Source: Neodiprion pinetum
Lineage: Eukaryota > Arthropoda > Insecta > Hymenoptera > Diprionidae
Length of the DNA stretch: 64,000 bases
Direction: 5' to 3'
NCBI RefSeq assembly: GCF_021155775.2
Contig: NC_060237.1
Coordinates: 13,045,832-13,109,831, forward strand
The translations under genes were made by a program, and so were the position numbers. The notes beneath the pieces were generated by a model. It did not search any database. It had not been told where the DNA came from and saw only the letters and a list, made by a program, of their open reading frames with translations. Of this stretch, positions 21,961-33,830 are shown one piece after another (within the stretch, counting starts at the first letter, position 1; each line of letters begins with the position of its first letter).

Positions 21961-22741
21961 TGCTTCGTTTCAGACGACTATTTTTTTTTTTCACTCCATA
22001 GACGAAATGTCACTATAAACATATAAAAAAAAATTCCCACCAAAGCCTAGCTCTCAATTTTAATTTAAAGTACTCGCTAAATGAATTTGAAATTTTCCCA
22101 TTTAATTAACACCTAGAAATAATTTTTTTTTGTCAATTATCTATAGCATCGCGAGTTTTCATTCTATTTAATTGACCATGGCCGGAAGTTTTGGAGGGAT
22201 CCTTTCTCTTTAAAAGTTTCTACAGCTAATTTAGAATGTATGAAGTATCTCGCCACTAAAAAATTGTAAAATTGATTTTTGCTAATAAATTATGGTTTTT
22301 TTCATTTTCCTCCTAAACTACTAACTTGACAGCATAATTGTAAAGGACCTTTTTTGTAGGAAATTCAATTTTTAAAAGTTTTATCAGCCGAAACTGTATA
22401 ACTGATAATTTCCAATACAAAATTAAATAATCACAAGAAAACTATTAATATCACTATTTTATCCGCATATTTGACAATTTTTATACCCAAATTGTTATAA
22501 ATGTAATAAAATAGACGTGATTGTAATGTATCCTAATCTTCAAATGTCTTCGCCCGATCATTCTGAAGTCTTCACCCATTACTGCTACTCTCAACCAGAG
22601 AACATAGGTTTGTCCTCCAACTTTTTCATTGACCACTTTTTTTTATTATTTACATCAACATATAATGATTTTAATATTCTCGATATGATTTTTCCAATCT
22701 AGCTATTTATTGTGATTAATCAATTAAAAAAAAAAAGAAAA

Positions 22742-22800
22742 AAAGTGAGGCATCGGGGAATCGAACTCAAAACTTTTAATTCTTCCATGTACATTATATA
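22742..22800 (-). repeat. tRNA-like B-box sequence in the foldback loop
   Basis: On the minus strand GAGTTCGATTCCCCGATGCC has a good B-box/T-arm core (GTTCGATTCCC) followed by a T-rich tract. No clear A box was found at the right spacing, so this is at best a SINE tail or a tRNA fragment. Confidence 0.3.
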
Positions 22801-23886
22801 AAACTCCAAAACTTCCGGCCATGGTCAATTGAATAGTATGACAACTCGCGATGCTATAGATAATTGACAAAAAAAAATTATTTTTACGTGTTAATTAAAT
22901 GGGAAAATTTCAAGTTCATTTAGCGAGTACTTAAAATTAAAATTAAGAACTAGGCTTTGGTGGGAATTTTTTTTTACATGTTCAGAGTGATATTTCATCT
23001 ATGGAGTGTAAAAAAAAGCCGTCTCAAACGAAGCACCCTACTATATATACTTACCGTCTCGCGTCTGCCTTGTACCCCCACAACTCGACCGCTTTCGCGC
23101 TCTCTGCCGTTTTTGGTCATGTTTACGGGCATTTTTCACCCATTTTGCAGCATTTTAACGCAAAATCAGGATAGACGTTTTCTAGCGATATACTTCTACT
23201 TTCAAAATCCGTTTTCAAAATAAAAATCGGACCACTACCAGAGCATCTAGCCGCTCTGCAAGATACGTCATGAAAAAATTACAATCCCAATTATGCAAAA
23301 ACTAATTATCTGACAGCGCCTGGATTGTGCAGACGTGAAGTATCCATAAATCGCTACTTTCTCGCGAAAACCCAGCGCTACAACTTTGGAAATAGCTGAG
23401 TTATAAATTTAAAAAAAAAGCAGATTTTTCGGTTTTTCCAAATTTTCTGCATTAATATTAATCCGATCGAGACAGTATAGGGCTCATTTTTGAGTCTTTT
23501 CATTTTCTACAATTCGTCTGTTCAGAGCACCAAGATTGCTCCATCGGTTCAGCTTTTACAAGCGAAAAACGGAAAAATAGCGTTTTTTACATGTTTCTTG
23601 TTTATAACAAATTAACCGCCCATATTTGCGAGTCGAAAACATAACACTATACATCTACGGACTGTCTTTTGTGCGATAGCGCTTGCGGTATCCTGCTAAA
23701 ATTTTTGGCCGGAAATCACTCATTTCCCAGTAAACATGAGCCGGTTGAAATGTGGTTGAAGAAACGTTAAGGTCGTATAATTATGGTATAGGTAGAAAAT
23801 ATTACCGTGTTCGATATACGGTAATTTTTGAGTAAAATATTAATCGTTGTCTCTCCACAAATATTATACGATTTTCATTACACGTA

Positions 23887-24415
23887 CATTTAAACAACGG
23901 TTTCTAGACTAATAATCAACGTTTTGTTTACTAGTTCAATTGCTAATTTAAATTCGTTAAAAACCGGTATATTTATAGATATTAAAATACAAATTTTCTA
24001 CGTTTCATCGTCAACGTTTTGTTGTGGTAAGCGAGATTCGTAGTATAAACGTGTGGTAAAACCGTTTATATTTCTAGTCTTATGAACAGTTAATATACAT
24101 GTTTTATTCCTTCACCGGTAACACAAGTTTAACGTTTCATTCACTGCTTTTCTACAACATTTAAACAACGGTTTCTAGACTAATAATCAACGTTTTGTTT
24201 ACTAGCTCAATTGTCAATTTAAATTCGTTAAAAATCGGTATATTTGTAGGTATTAAAATACAAAATTTCTGCGTTCCATCATCAACGTTTTATTGTGGTA
24301 AGCGAGATCCGTAGTATAAACGTGTGGTAAAATCCATTATATTTCTAGTCTCATGAACAGCTAATATACATATTTTATTTCTTCACCAGTAACACAAGTT
24401 TAACGTTTCGTATAG
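23887..24415 (+). repeat. Tandem dimer of a 271-bp unit
   Basis: Unit 1 starts at CATTTAAACAACGG (23887), unit 2 at the same phrase (24158). Both continue with TTTCTAGACTAATAATCAAC, GTGGTAAGCGAGAT, GTAGTATAAACGTGTGG and ACACAAGTTTAACGTTTC, with roughly one difference in ten by eye. AACGTTTTGTT/AACGTTTTATT words recur. No coding content. Confidence 0.75.
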
Positions 24416-24787
24416 TTACCATACCTTGCCAATATGTTCTCATTAATTGTTTAATAATTAAGTCAATACACTTTTGATCTACTGATCACATGTAATACGT
24501 GAAAATTACGTCGTACATAGACTTGTCACATCGATACACAGAATTATATACCTACTCGGGCCGAAACGTAAACAAGATTTGTTTCGTACCTTTCTGACCT
24601 TCATATCCAAGAATACTACCCTTTTCAACATAGTGAGGGCAGGAATCAACTTTTACATCATTTACTTACATATTGTGATGTTTGAATTTGGAACTATAAT
24701 CATTATATTCAAGTTTTTCTCATGTTAGCAGTGACTAAAATTCAACGTTTTGTTATCCTCCTCAGCACGTTTTTCTGATTACCTTAA

Positions 24788-25524
24788 GGGGGTATTCTAG
24801 TGTAGAAATTTGAAAAAATCGATTTTTTTTTTTTTTATATTTTCAAAGCTTAACCTTTCAAGAATGTGTCCTTAAGAGGACAAGTCAAAATTTCAATTAT
24901 TTTCAGAGATATAGCTATTTTAGTGACACGTCTTCAATACTGGCTCGGCTGGAACGAATTTTACTCGAAACTTTGAACGCGTTTTTCTCAAAACTACATT
25001 TTTCAAAACGGTTGACACGATTTCTCAAGTTCTATTGAACCGATTTACTTGAAATTTGGTGAGAATCTTCTCAACACATGTCTCTATCGCACGAACTATT
25101 ATTATAACGAAATAATAATTTTTACTATTTTTAAAAAATTTAGAAACGTCCAAAAAAGTCAAAAAAAAACGTATTATTTTTTCGGACAGCCGTAATTTGG
25201 CAAAAAAAAATTTTTTTTCGACTTTTTTTCAGTTAGTACGATAGCTGCATTTATGTAGATTAATAATCTTTTTTTTTTTTTTTCTGATTTTGAAAATGCT
25301 TGCAATCGTGACAACATTGGCGCGCCATTTTTTTTGTACCCCCCACTTCAACAACTCATAGCACTTTCAATTTTGTATTTTTTGACTTGTTTTTTTTTTT
25401 TTTGTAATCGTGAAATAATAATAAACGCCTGATAAAAAAATGGATGGGAAAAATATTTTTTGTTTTTTGTTTATAGCACTTCAAAAAACACCTCAAATTC
25501 ATGCCTCTACACTAGAATACCCCC
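24788..25524. mobile_element. MITE, 737 bp, TTAA target duplication
   Basis: Ends are GGGGGTATTCTAGTGTAGA and TCTACACTAGAATACCCCC, a perfect 19-bp inverted repeat. The flanks are TTAA at 24784-24787 and 25525-25528. A TTAA target fits piggyBac- or Kolobok-type transposases. The interior is poly-T rich, with no coding frame. An internal stretch near 24955-25090 is related to 37552-37690 and its mirror image. Confidence 0.85.
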
Positions 25525-25949
25525 TTAAATTTTGTAAACAACTGGTCATTCGATTACCAATCTTTTTTTTCATTCGATAAACTAGTAAGTATCATCAAAA
25601 ATATGAAAAAATTCAGGTGACATAACACTAGAAGTGATAATTTTATTCTACGTAATATTGTAAAGTAGAACAATATGTTACCTCCATTTTTTCAAATTCT
25701 TTTCCTTGTGTTATTGTTAATTCCCCAACATAGGAAAAAAAGTTGAAAAATCGATGAACAGATTTTTTTACAAAGGTCACCAAGAAATTACGTAGTTGAG
25801 CATATAAGTGCATCCCTTCGCGGCGTCTTTATTAATTGTAAAACATACGTTTTCCTATACCATAATGTATATATTGGAATAACCCATGCTAGGAAAGCGA
25901 GTGGCCGTAGATGAAGCTCGTGTACCATGGATGTTACATATACGTATAA

Positions 25950-26222
25950 TGAGCGCATGTATCAAACGACAAGCGGTCGCGAAGAATCGAGAATGTCCGA
26001 GCGTGAAATACTCGCGCCTCTTCTTCTGCCTCTGATTGGCTCGCTAGGTCAGCGTGTTGTAACTCGTACGGTTCCTGCACGCTGAGAGCCGAGGACGACG
26101 CGCCAGAATGTCCCCCCACCGCCGTTCGCGAAGGCTCTCAGCTCACGCGATCAGTGAATCAGTCTCATTTGACCAACTTCCGAGGTCAGTGCACGTCCGT
26201 GTTTATGTGAGCCTTCATAAGC
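25950..26222 (+). promoter_or_regulatory. CpG-rich candidate promoter and non-coding first exon ending at a splice donor
   Basis: Bases 25970-26150 are much richer in CG dinucleotides than either side, and carry CTGATTGGCTC, a CCAAT-type box in reverse. They are followed by ATCAGTGAATCAGTCTC, which holds two initiator-like TCAGT words near 26151 and 26159. The stretch to 26222 ends AAGCTG|GTAAGT, a consensus 5' splice site. No AUG-led frame lies in it. On the same strand, the CACTA-like gene (27970) and the DUF4806 gene (acceptor near 30225) follow. Transcription from here is an inference. Confidence 0.45.
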
Positions 26223-26597
26223 TGGTAAGTACAAATGTATTTTCTATTTGGAAAAATTTATCACGATGATTCAATACAGACGAAAATGACAATACAGGCG
26301 TAAATAACCTGACAATAAAAAGAAGAAACAAATACTTTGTGATTGCGTCGTACTTGCTTTTGAACGTCGCCGAAAGGATGTAGGCACAATAGAATTGCTT
26401 GTAGATAATGCTATAAGAAGCATGTGTATGGTATGGAATATATACTGATTGCAAATAGAAGCCGCAGATATTTATTGTTAGCTTCACTCTTACTTGTGCA
26501 GGCATCGTTTTTCTTTTATAAGGTTATCCAGTGAAATAGATCGCTAACACATACGTATCATGTACGAATGAACGATCATTTAGTGGCTGCATCTTTT

Positions 26598-26972
26598 CCC
26601 AATAAACACACAGTGGTTGAAATGATATATGTATAATAGACCTGTCAAGACACGTTGAGAGAACGTTGAAATGGCACATAAAGATTATTCTACCTAGAAT
26701 ACAGGTGTTAAATACTATGTATTTTCAGGTACGATATCCGCCTGTTATACGGGATTCTTGTAGTTCATGAAATTCGTACAATTCCCGTGAATTATACGCC
26801 TATTCCGCGTCCAATGCGGAATTCACCGGCATATATTCACGTGTTTTCTACGTATATACAGATACGTTTATTTAAGTGATGTGTGGGACACGAATAATTT
26901 ATCGACATCCACTTCAGTTCCACAGCGGTCACGTTTCTTAAACGTCTATTCAACGTACGTGTGTTTATTGGG
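26598..26972. mobile_element. MITE-like element, 375 bp, with CCCAATAAACACAC termini
   Basis: CCCAATAAACACAC at the left and GTGTGTTTATTGGG at the right are perfect 14-bp inverted repeats. Related termini are seen as single copies near 23743 (CCCAGTAAACATG), 34706-34719 (ATGTTTATTGGG) and 48751 (GTGTTTATTGGA). No clear target duplication beyond TT. Confidence 0.55.
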
Positions 26973-26975
26973 TTC

Positions 26976-27921
26976 TACATTAATCAAATTTGCGTATATT
27001 ATACGTAAATACTCAGCAATGAACGTGATATGGTGTGGTAGCCGCTTTTTTTTTTTTTTTTTACAATACTGTAATGCTTTCAAGTTCGATTCGCTGACCT
27101 CAAACTTTTTCAGTGCTTTACGTTTCTTGAAATTCTCCCAAAAAATTTCATAGATAGTGTTTCACATCTCTAGTGAAATGTCAAATAATTTTCATATTCA
27201 GATGTTAGAAAGTTTTCTTGAAAAAAATTGACATACCAAAAGAATGAAATTGCCCTGATTAGGGAGGTTTATCTTTATCGGGATTACGCAATTAACCCTA
27301 CGATTAACTTATTTTTCCCACTTTCCGTCTGTGCACGGGGTCTTTTATGGAACAGCCAGATTTTCCATATGTTTCAGGATTTTGCAAAATCAGAACAAAT
27401 TTGGGGTTACCTCTCAAAGTATGTCTACTATAAATTATCTAAAAGTTGTCGGGATTGAAAATTTTTGTTCATCAAAATTGTAATATTCCCAAAAATGCAT
27501 GAGAAATTTAGGATCATAATTTCTACAGTTTCCTCAAAGACCCAGTGTACAGACGGAGGATTGATTACCGGATAAATAAACACTGTTGAGGGTTTCATAA
27601 ACGTTTTAATGCCGTTGAATTCGTCATTGTGCAAACATCTTTTCGATGTAAAATTGAATTTAATTTATTTACACGACTTTACCACCATTGTGTAACCGGT
27701 TATTGAATATATATATAGAACTTTGGTTGAATTATTGGGATATTATATGTAGATTGTAGATATATGTGATTGTACAATGAGTTCATTGTCAGCCTAAAAG
27801 TATGGTGAATTTTCTGAAGGCTGATTATTAACGTTCTTTTCTTTCTATTGTTCACGGGGGCGCACAAATATAAGTGGATGTAATACGAGACTGACTGGTA
27901 CATTTTAACGTAAAAATTTAG
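26976..27921. other. No gene recognised
   Basis: AT-rich sequence with a T18 run near 27045. Frames here are short and unrelated to known proteins. If the promoter at 26.2 kb is used, this would be intron. Confidence 0.4.
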
Positions 27922-30039
27922 TTTGGTGTATGTAAGTACAGATCATTATATAATAATAAGCCTCTTGATTTGAAAGTCTTAAGCAAAAGACAGTTGCGTC
28001 GGAGAAAAGCCGAAAATATAAATAGAGCGTTTCTTGATCTCACGAACAATGACATCGCGAAAAAACACATTTTAACATCGGAATCTCATGAAACCCTTTT
28101 GGATAGGAATGCTATGTATACCGAAGAAGCTGAAGGTGCAGCTATTTGTCATGATTATAATGTTGTTCGTGTTGTTGAAAATAACGATAATAGAAAAACC
28201 GTGGATCATGATCACAGTAGTGTAGAGTCAGATAGCTATTTTAGTGACAATGAAAGCGTTGGATTATCATTACTTAGTTCTGAAAATGTTTCGAGCTGTG
28301 AAAGTGACGAATCACTTTGTAATAATGAATGCGATTTTGTTCAAAATTTACGAACCTGGGCATGTATGAATAACATTACGCATACCGCAATAGATCAATT
28401 GATTGTGTTATTAAAACCAATGCACTCTGTTTTACCAATAACTGCGAGAACTCTCCTTCAAACACCAGCTTGCACCAGTACGTTACATCTTGAAAACGGT
28501 GAAATGTGTTATTTCGGATTAGAGAATGGTTTGAAGAGCAAACTTGAAGGAGGTCTTAAAAATGAAATACAGCCTGTAAATGTATTGCAAGTCGATTTTA
28601 ATATCGATGGTATTCCTGTTTTCAAAGGTAGCAGAACGTCTTTCTGGCCGATTTAGGGACGTAGTGTCAATTTGATCGACGATAGTCCGTTTGTAATTGC
28701 CGTTTTTTATGGGATGGGTAAACCTATGCCGTTATCTTTGTATTTGGAAAATTTTATTCAAGAGACATTACATTTAACCGAAAATGGATTTGAATTTAAT
28801 GGTAAAAAATACGTCTTGCAAGTTCGTCTTTTTGCGTGCGATGCTCCTGCAAGATCTATGTTGAAAATATGCTTAGGTCATTCCGGTAAGACTGCTTGTG
28901 AGAGATGTAAGATATGTGCTATTCGTATTGGCAATAAGCTCTGTTATCCTGTTGGTAAGAAATTTCGGAGGCGAAAAGATCGTCACTTTTTTTCGCCGCG
29001 TAAACACAATCGTCATATAAAAGGACGCTCACCTCTCTTACGTTTATACCTAGGGCTAGTGACGCAATTTGTTTTAGATCCCATGCACTTATTCTATTTG
29101 GGAGTTGTGAAAAGACTGATTCTCAAATATTGGGTCGAGGGTTCACGTGATAGTAAATTATCCAAGCTAGTTATATCGATTCTTGAACGTTTGATAAAAA
29201 AGTTGGCTCGATATGTTCCTGCGGAGTTTCCTCGGAAGCCCCGAGAATTGAAAGAATTGAAAAGATGGAAAGCAACAGAATTTCGCTTTTTCGTGTTATA
29301 TTCCGGACCGGTTCTTGTGCGAGACGTGCTAAGCTCAAAAAAGTATAAGCATTTTCTGTCGTTGTCTGTCGCTGTATACATACTGTCAAATGCAAAGTTG
29401 TTTTCAAAGTTCGGTAAAATCGCGAAAGCGTTACTGAAAAAATTTGTCGCTCAGGGTGCTAAGTTATACGGACCTCACTTTGTCGTATACAATGTTCATT
29501 CTCTGCTGCACGTAATAGATGATGTTAAACGGTTTGGCTCACTAGAGGAATACAGTTGCTTTGTATATGAAAATTATTTAGGCCATTTGAAGCGTCTTAT
29601 TCGGTCAAAACGGTCTCCACTGCAGCAATTAGGTAATCGACTCGCAGAACTGAATTGCGTACGTAAGACTAGATCCCAAAAAAAATATGTTGCCAAATTC
29701 AAATCTTCAATCAACTCGCAGGAATGTCAGTCATTGCAAACTAGCAGATTCAAAATATCAATAAAACAGCCGGATAATATAGTGGTCTGTGGTAAAGAAA
29801 TACTCGTTGTGAAAACGATTGTTAATATTCATGGAGACTACAGAATAGTGGGTACTCCTTTCAAATATAAGCGGGATTTTTACAAAAAACCTATAAAATC
29901 GTCGAAACTGGGAATTTTTTTTGTCAGAAGCTTTAATCGTGCAAAGTCTTTTTCTGTAAGTGAGATATCCCACAAATGCATTTGTTTCCCATTTAAAGAT
30001 GGCTTTACTGTTATCCCGATATTACACGAAAGAATATAA
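27922..30039 (+). pseudogene. CACTA/EnSpm (tnp2)-like transposase gene with one in-frame TAG
   Basis: One frame stays open from 27922 to TAA 30037-30039 apart from a single TAG at 28654-28656, about 690 codons. There is no ATG near the start (the frame enters through KRQLRRRKAEN), so the beginning probably lies in an upstream exon. Seen: an acidic serine-rich region (residues about 60-120), FVQNLRTWACMNNITHTAID, VDFNIDGIPVFKGS (first acidic site), FWPI*GRSVN at the stop, FYGMGKP, and the tnp2 hallmark FACDAPARSMLKICLGHSG with TACERCKIC. Then come VTQFVLDPMHLFYLGVVKRL, WKATEFRFFVLYSGPVL, and a YNVHSLLHVIDD..FGSLEEYSCFVYENY block. In relatives the codon at the TAG appears to be leucine. It could be a recently killed element gene, a polymorphic stop or a readthrough case. 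A DUF4806 gene follows 200 bp downstream. Confidence 0.75.
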
Positions 30040-30237
30040 GCAATGATAATCCAAAAGTTAGCTTTTTCTGATTTAGCCCGTGTTCTACAAAAATTCATCA
30101 TTTCTAATACATTAATCAAATTTAACAATCAGTTAATATGAAAGGTCGTGGATCTCATCACTTACAAATCATAGCTGATTATAACACCAAACATAAAATT
30201 TTATACTTTCAACACTTGTATTCAGGGCAGTAAAACG

Positions 30238-32347
30238 ATGTATGCCATTGTCGAATTCGTGGTTGGCGAGAAGCGAGAATGTGCATTAGTGCCAGTTTTG
30301 TGGCTGGTGGATAATAATACCATCTGCTACTGGCCACGCACGAAGAATGAGGAGCATTTCCTAAAATTAGTCAAATCAAAGGCAATATATCAGAAAACAT
30401 GGCCCAAGTATCCTGTTCACAACGTTCTGCATACTGGAGGTGATTGCTTACACTTATTCACTAGTACTGATCCTTGATGCCATATTCCTTACTTCTTTGA
30501 TTTGATATTATTCATTCATTCATATTCAAAGTGATATTAATATAATACTGATAAGTACATAATTTATGTTCGTGTATATATATGTATATAGTGAGTCATT
30601 CATCAAAAATTGCATGATATTTGTTTTCAAAATGAATACATGAAACACAATTACATGTCTCAGGTTGTTAAATTAATTTTGTTCAATATGTTGCATGATT
30701 TATAAGGCACATAAAACGAGCAACATGATATTCATTTCAATTTTGTGTCGTGCTCATCTCTAATTGACCATCAATTATCGATTTCGTATCATGTCTTTTG
30801 TATCACATTTGGTGTTACTGTTCTTCACTGCGGTGTGTTGTTAAGATGATATTTCTTAATTAATAATATATATACCAATGTATTTCATAACTGATATTTC
30901 CTGAACAGAAAGCTTCGACGCACTACAAAAGACGATGACGCACATCATAGAACACGGTACATCCGAGGAAGATGGCACAGTTTACACCATTAGTAAGAAA
31001 TCCACACCGCATTGTTATGAAACAGAGTCGCAGAGCAATGATGAAGATGAAGAGGGCAATGATGAAGCTGTCGTACGTGAAAATATATCCAAAAAGCGTA
31101 AACATACAAAGAAATCCAAGAAGAACGAAAAAAAAGAAGGTAAAGCGTCAACGTGAGACGTCTTCAGATACTGCAGATGATACATCATCAGTTGATGAAA
31201 ATTCTCCACCAACACACCATCCCACTTCGAACCCACGACAGAATTTCAACATATCCAATGCATCACCTGTTATCGTTTCTGTAAATGAGACAGCTCGCCC
31301 TTCAGCCCACAGTTTGACAAGGTCGGTAACTGAATATGACCTATCAACGTCACAAACTTTAGCCTCAATCTCGAATTTGGTAGCTGAAGCTGCAACTGTA
31401 GTTGCATCCCGAAATCCACTGAGGCCCATTGACGAGAAAGCTCTACAATATTTGGAACGTATAAAATCTTGTGTAGACCAGAATCAACTCATGCTGAGGA
31501 AAATCATATCGAGGCAGCAAGCAACTAACGTGGACAGCGTACAAAGGCCAGAGGTATTTCCAACGCTTCCGATTGAAACAATGGAAGAATTTGCGAACCT
31601 CGAAGAACTTCTCAAATCGAATGAGCATCGAATATACCTGGTGAGTAGTGCTTATGGAATGCACGGTTATGAAAATTTAGTATGAATGGGGATATTATTT
31701 CAAATATTTAGTCTGAGTGAGCTCATTATTCCAGAATCTAGAATACACCTGATGTGCAATCTGTCTCAGCATATAAAAAGTCATATCAGAATATCGAGAT
31801 ACTTCTTGATTGAGATGGGTAACTACTGAATTTCTTTGTAGACACAAAAACTATCCTCTATTGGAGGCACAAGTGGCCGTCAATGCGTATTGGCTGTTCT
31901 CAAGTCATTACTAACAAACGAATTAGCCATGCAGTTCAATTGGGCTGGTAGAGATAAAATTGCTTTCCAAAAGACACTGGTGATGCAAGTTATTTACGGT
32001 AATTCAAAAATAATTTGATTTCCATAAAAATTTCGACTTTACTTATAGGGTACTCTCAAATAAATATAGAACAAAAACTTTCATTGATATACAAACCAAG
32101 TGTACGTACAGTGTAAATGATATACATTAATAATATTTATTTATGTATTGTTGAAATTCATTGCAGTTAAAGTTTTCATGTCACATTTTGGTGACTTTGC
32201 CTTTTTTCAGATGCTGTTAAAGCTACTTTCCATGGTAAGGAATTAGTAAGCGATATCAAGGAAGCGAATATTGCAGCTGCAGTTAAAGATTGGTTGAAAC
32301 TCGCTCGATCGCGATACTCCTACGTACCTAAAAGACGCCTTCAATAG
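30238..32347 (+). pseudogene. Four-exon DUF4806 gene next to the CACTA-like transposase; frame broken by one extra base
   Basis: Exons by splice signals and frame: 30238-30439, 30909-31640, 31842-31998 and 32211-32347. The donors are GGAG|GTGATT, CCTG|GTGAGT and TACG|GTAATT; the acceptors are GAACAG, TTTGTAG and TTTTCAG. The N-terminus MYAIVEFVVGEKRECALVPV..WLVDNN..CYWP is the usual opening of these proteins. The middle is acidic, then has a lysine-rich nuclear-signal-like stretch. The C-terminus is the DUF4806 domain: FANLEELLKSNEHRIYL, GGTSGRQCVLAVLKSLLTNE, FNWAGRDKIAF, and VKDWLKLARSRYSYVPKRR. Exon 2 changes frame at the A8 run at 31128-31135; the spliced length is one base more than a multiple of three, so A7 would give about 408 aa. 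An acceptor-like TATTCAG at 30219-30225 lies just before the ATG. The function of DUF4806 is not known. Confidence 0.75.
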
Positions 32348-33830
32348 TATCTGTGTTCTCTTCCGAAATAATGTGTCAATACTTTTTCTAACTCACTCTG
32401 CCAGGATTGTGATTTTTTTTCAAGTCCCAAGAGAAAGCTAACGATTTTCCTCATTGAGGTGTATCCACTGTATAATTAGTTTGTTTTATGTTTCATTCGT
32501 TGTCAAACCACTCGTATCCGATACAAGTTTTTGTTTGTTTAGATTTACTTAAGTTTACTGTATGTTGTACTTCTATACTCAAGTCCGGAGTAAATGAAAG
32601 ATAACGATTTTCCTCATTGAGGTACAATCATTGTATGATTATTTTGTTTCATGTTTTATTTGTTATCAAAGTACTCGTATCGGATACAAGTTTTTGTTTG
32701 TTTATATTTACGTAAGTTTACTATTTGCTATAGCTACTATACTCTTGTGAGTATATCTATGCAATGTAAGTATACGTATTTGTAAAAGACTGTGTGTATA
32801 TTACATCCCTGTCAACTTTGACGGATTAGCAGTGATATCGAGGAAGTGAATGCTCCAGCTGCGGTCGAATAATAATTAAAACTTATGCGTACTGCGTACC
32901 TAGACAACGCTTTCTATAGCGTCTGTGTTCTTTTTTGAAATAATGTGCCAATACTTTTTATTATTTTACTTTGTCAGGATTGTGATTTTTTACCTAGTCC
33001 CGAGATGAAAGCTAACGATTTTCCTCATTGAGGTGTAACCATTGTATAATTATGTTGTTTTGTGTTATATTCGTTGTCAAACCACTCGTATCCTATACAA
33101 GTTTTTGTGTATTTAGATTTACTAATACTACTGTACTGTTGATTGTATGTTGTACTTCTATACTCAAGTCCGGAGTAGATGAAAGATAACGATTTTCCTT
33201 ATTGAGGTATAATCATTGTATGATTATTTTGTTTCATGCTTCATTTGTTATCAAACTACTTGTATCGGATACGAGTTTTTGTTTATTTATATTTACTCAA
33301 GTTTACTATTCAATTGCTATAGCTACTATACTCTTGTGAGTATATCTATGCAATGTAGGTATTTGTAAAAGACTGTGTATATATTACATCCCAGTCAAGT
33401 TTCACGGATTAGCAGTGATATCAGGAAAGTTAATACTCCAACTGCGGTCCAATATTGGTTAAAACTTGCGTACTGCGTACCTAGAAAACGCCCTCTATAG
33501 CATCTGTGTTCTGTGTTGAAATAATGTGCCAATACTTTTTATTCTTTTACTTTGTCAGGATTGTGATTTTTTACCTAGTCCCGAGATGAAAGTTAACAAT
33601 TTTCCTCGTTAGGGTATAATCATTGTATGATTATTTTGTTTCATGTTTTATTTGTTATCAAACCTCTTGTATCGGATATAAGTTTTTGTTTGTTCATGTT
33701 TACTTAATTTTACTATTTGCTATACTTTTATACTCTTGTGAGTACATCTGTACGATTGAGGTATGCGTATATGTAAAAGACTGTATGTTTATTTATACAT
33801 TCCAGTCAACATTCACACAGTTACATCGTT
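32253..33830 (+). repeat. Tandem array: the last DUF4806 exon plus 3' region, about 582-bp unit, 2.7 copies
   Basis: GATATC followed by the end of the coding exon occurs at 32253 (functional), 32834 and 33417: spacings 581 and 583. Copies 2 and 3 still show AGCTGCGGTC..TAAAACTT..TGCGTACTGCGTACCTAG and CTATAGC.TCTGTGTTCT, but with stops and indels, so they are dead exon copies. Within each unit, a sub-unit of about 165 bp marked by AACGATTTTCCTCATTGAGG is itself doubled (near 32440, 32603, 33018, 33187, 33595). Confidence 0.8.

Larger units (their letters stand above)
20888..23727. mobile_element. Large foldback element, about 2.8 kb, with a second foldback nested in its left arm
   Basis: The outer arms match as inverted copies: for example CAGTCCGTAG at 20951-20960 pairs with CTACGGACTG at 23655-23664, and CATGGCCGGAAGTTTTGGAG near 22178 pairs with its complement near 22804. 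The offset between these pairs differs by about 387 bp. That is the size of an extra palindrome (about 21577-21960) in the left arm, made of inverted copies of GCGCACAAATA..GAATCTTCACATC. The right arm keeps the empty site. The loop (about 22220-22800) has no recognised gene. No transposase frame is present. Confidence 0.7.

Noticed and set aside
30935..31156. Programmed frameshifting as the explanation of the A8 frame change in the DUF4806 gene
   Set aside because: No downstream structure or conserved site is visible; a mutation or sequence error is simpler, so it is reported only as a lesion.
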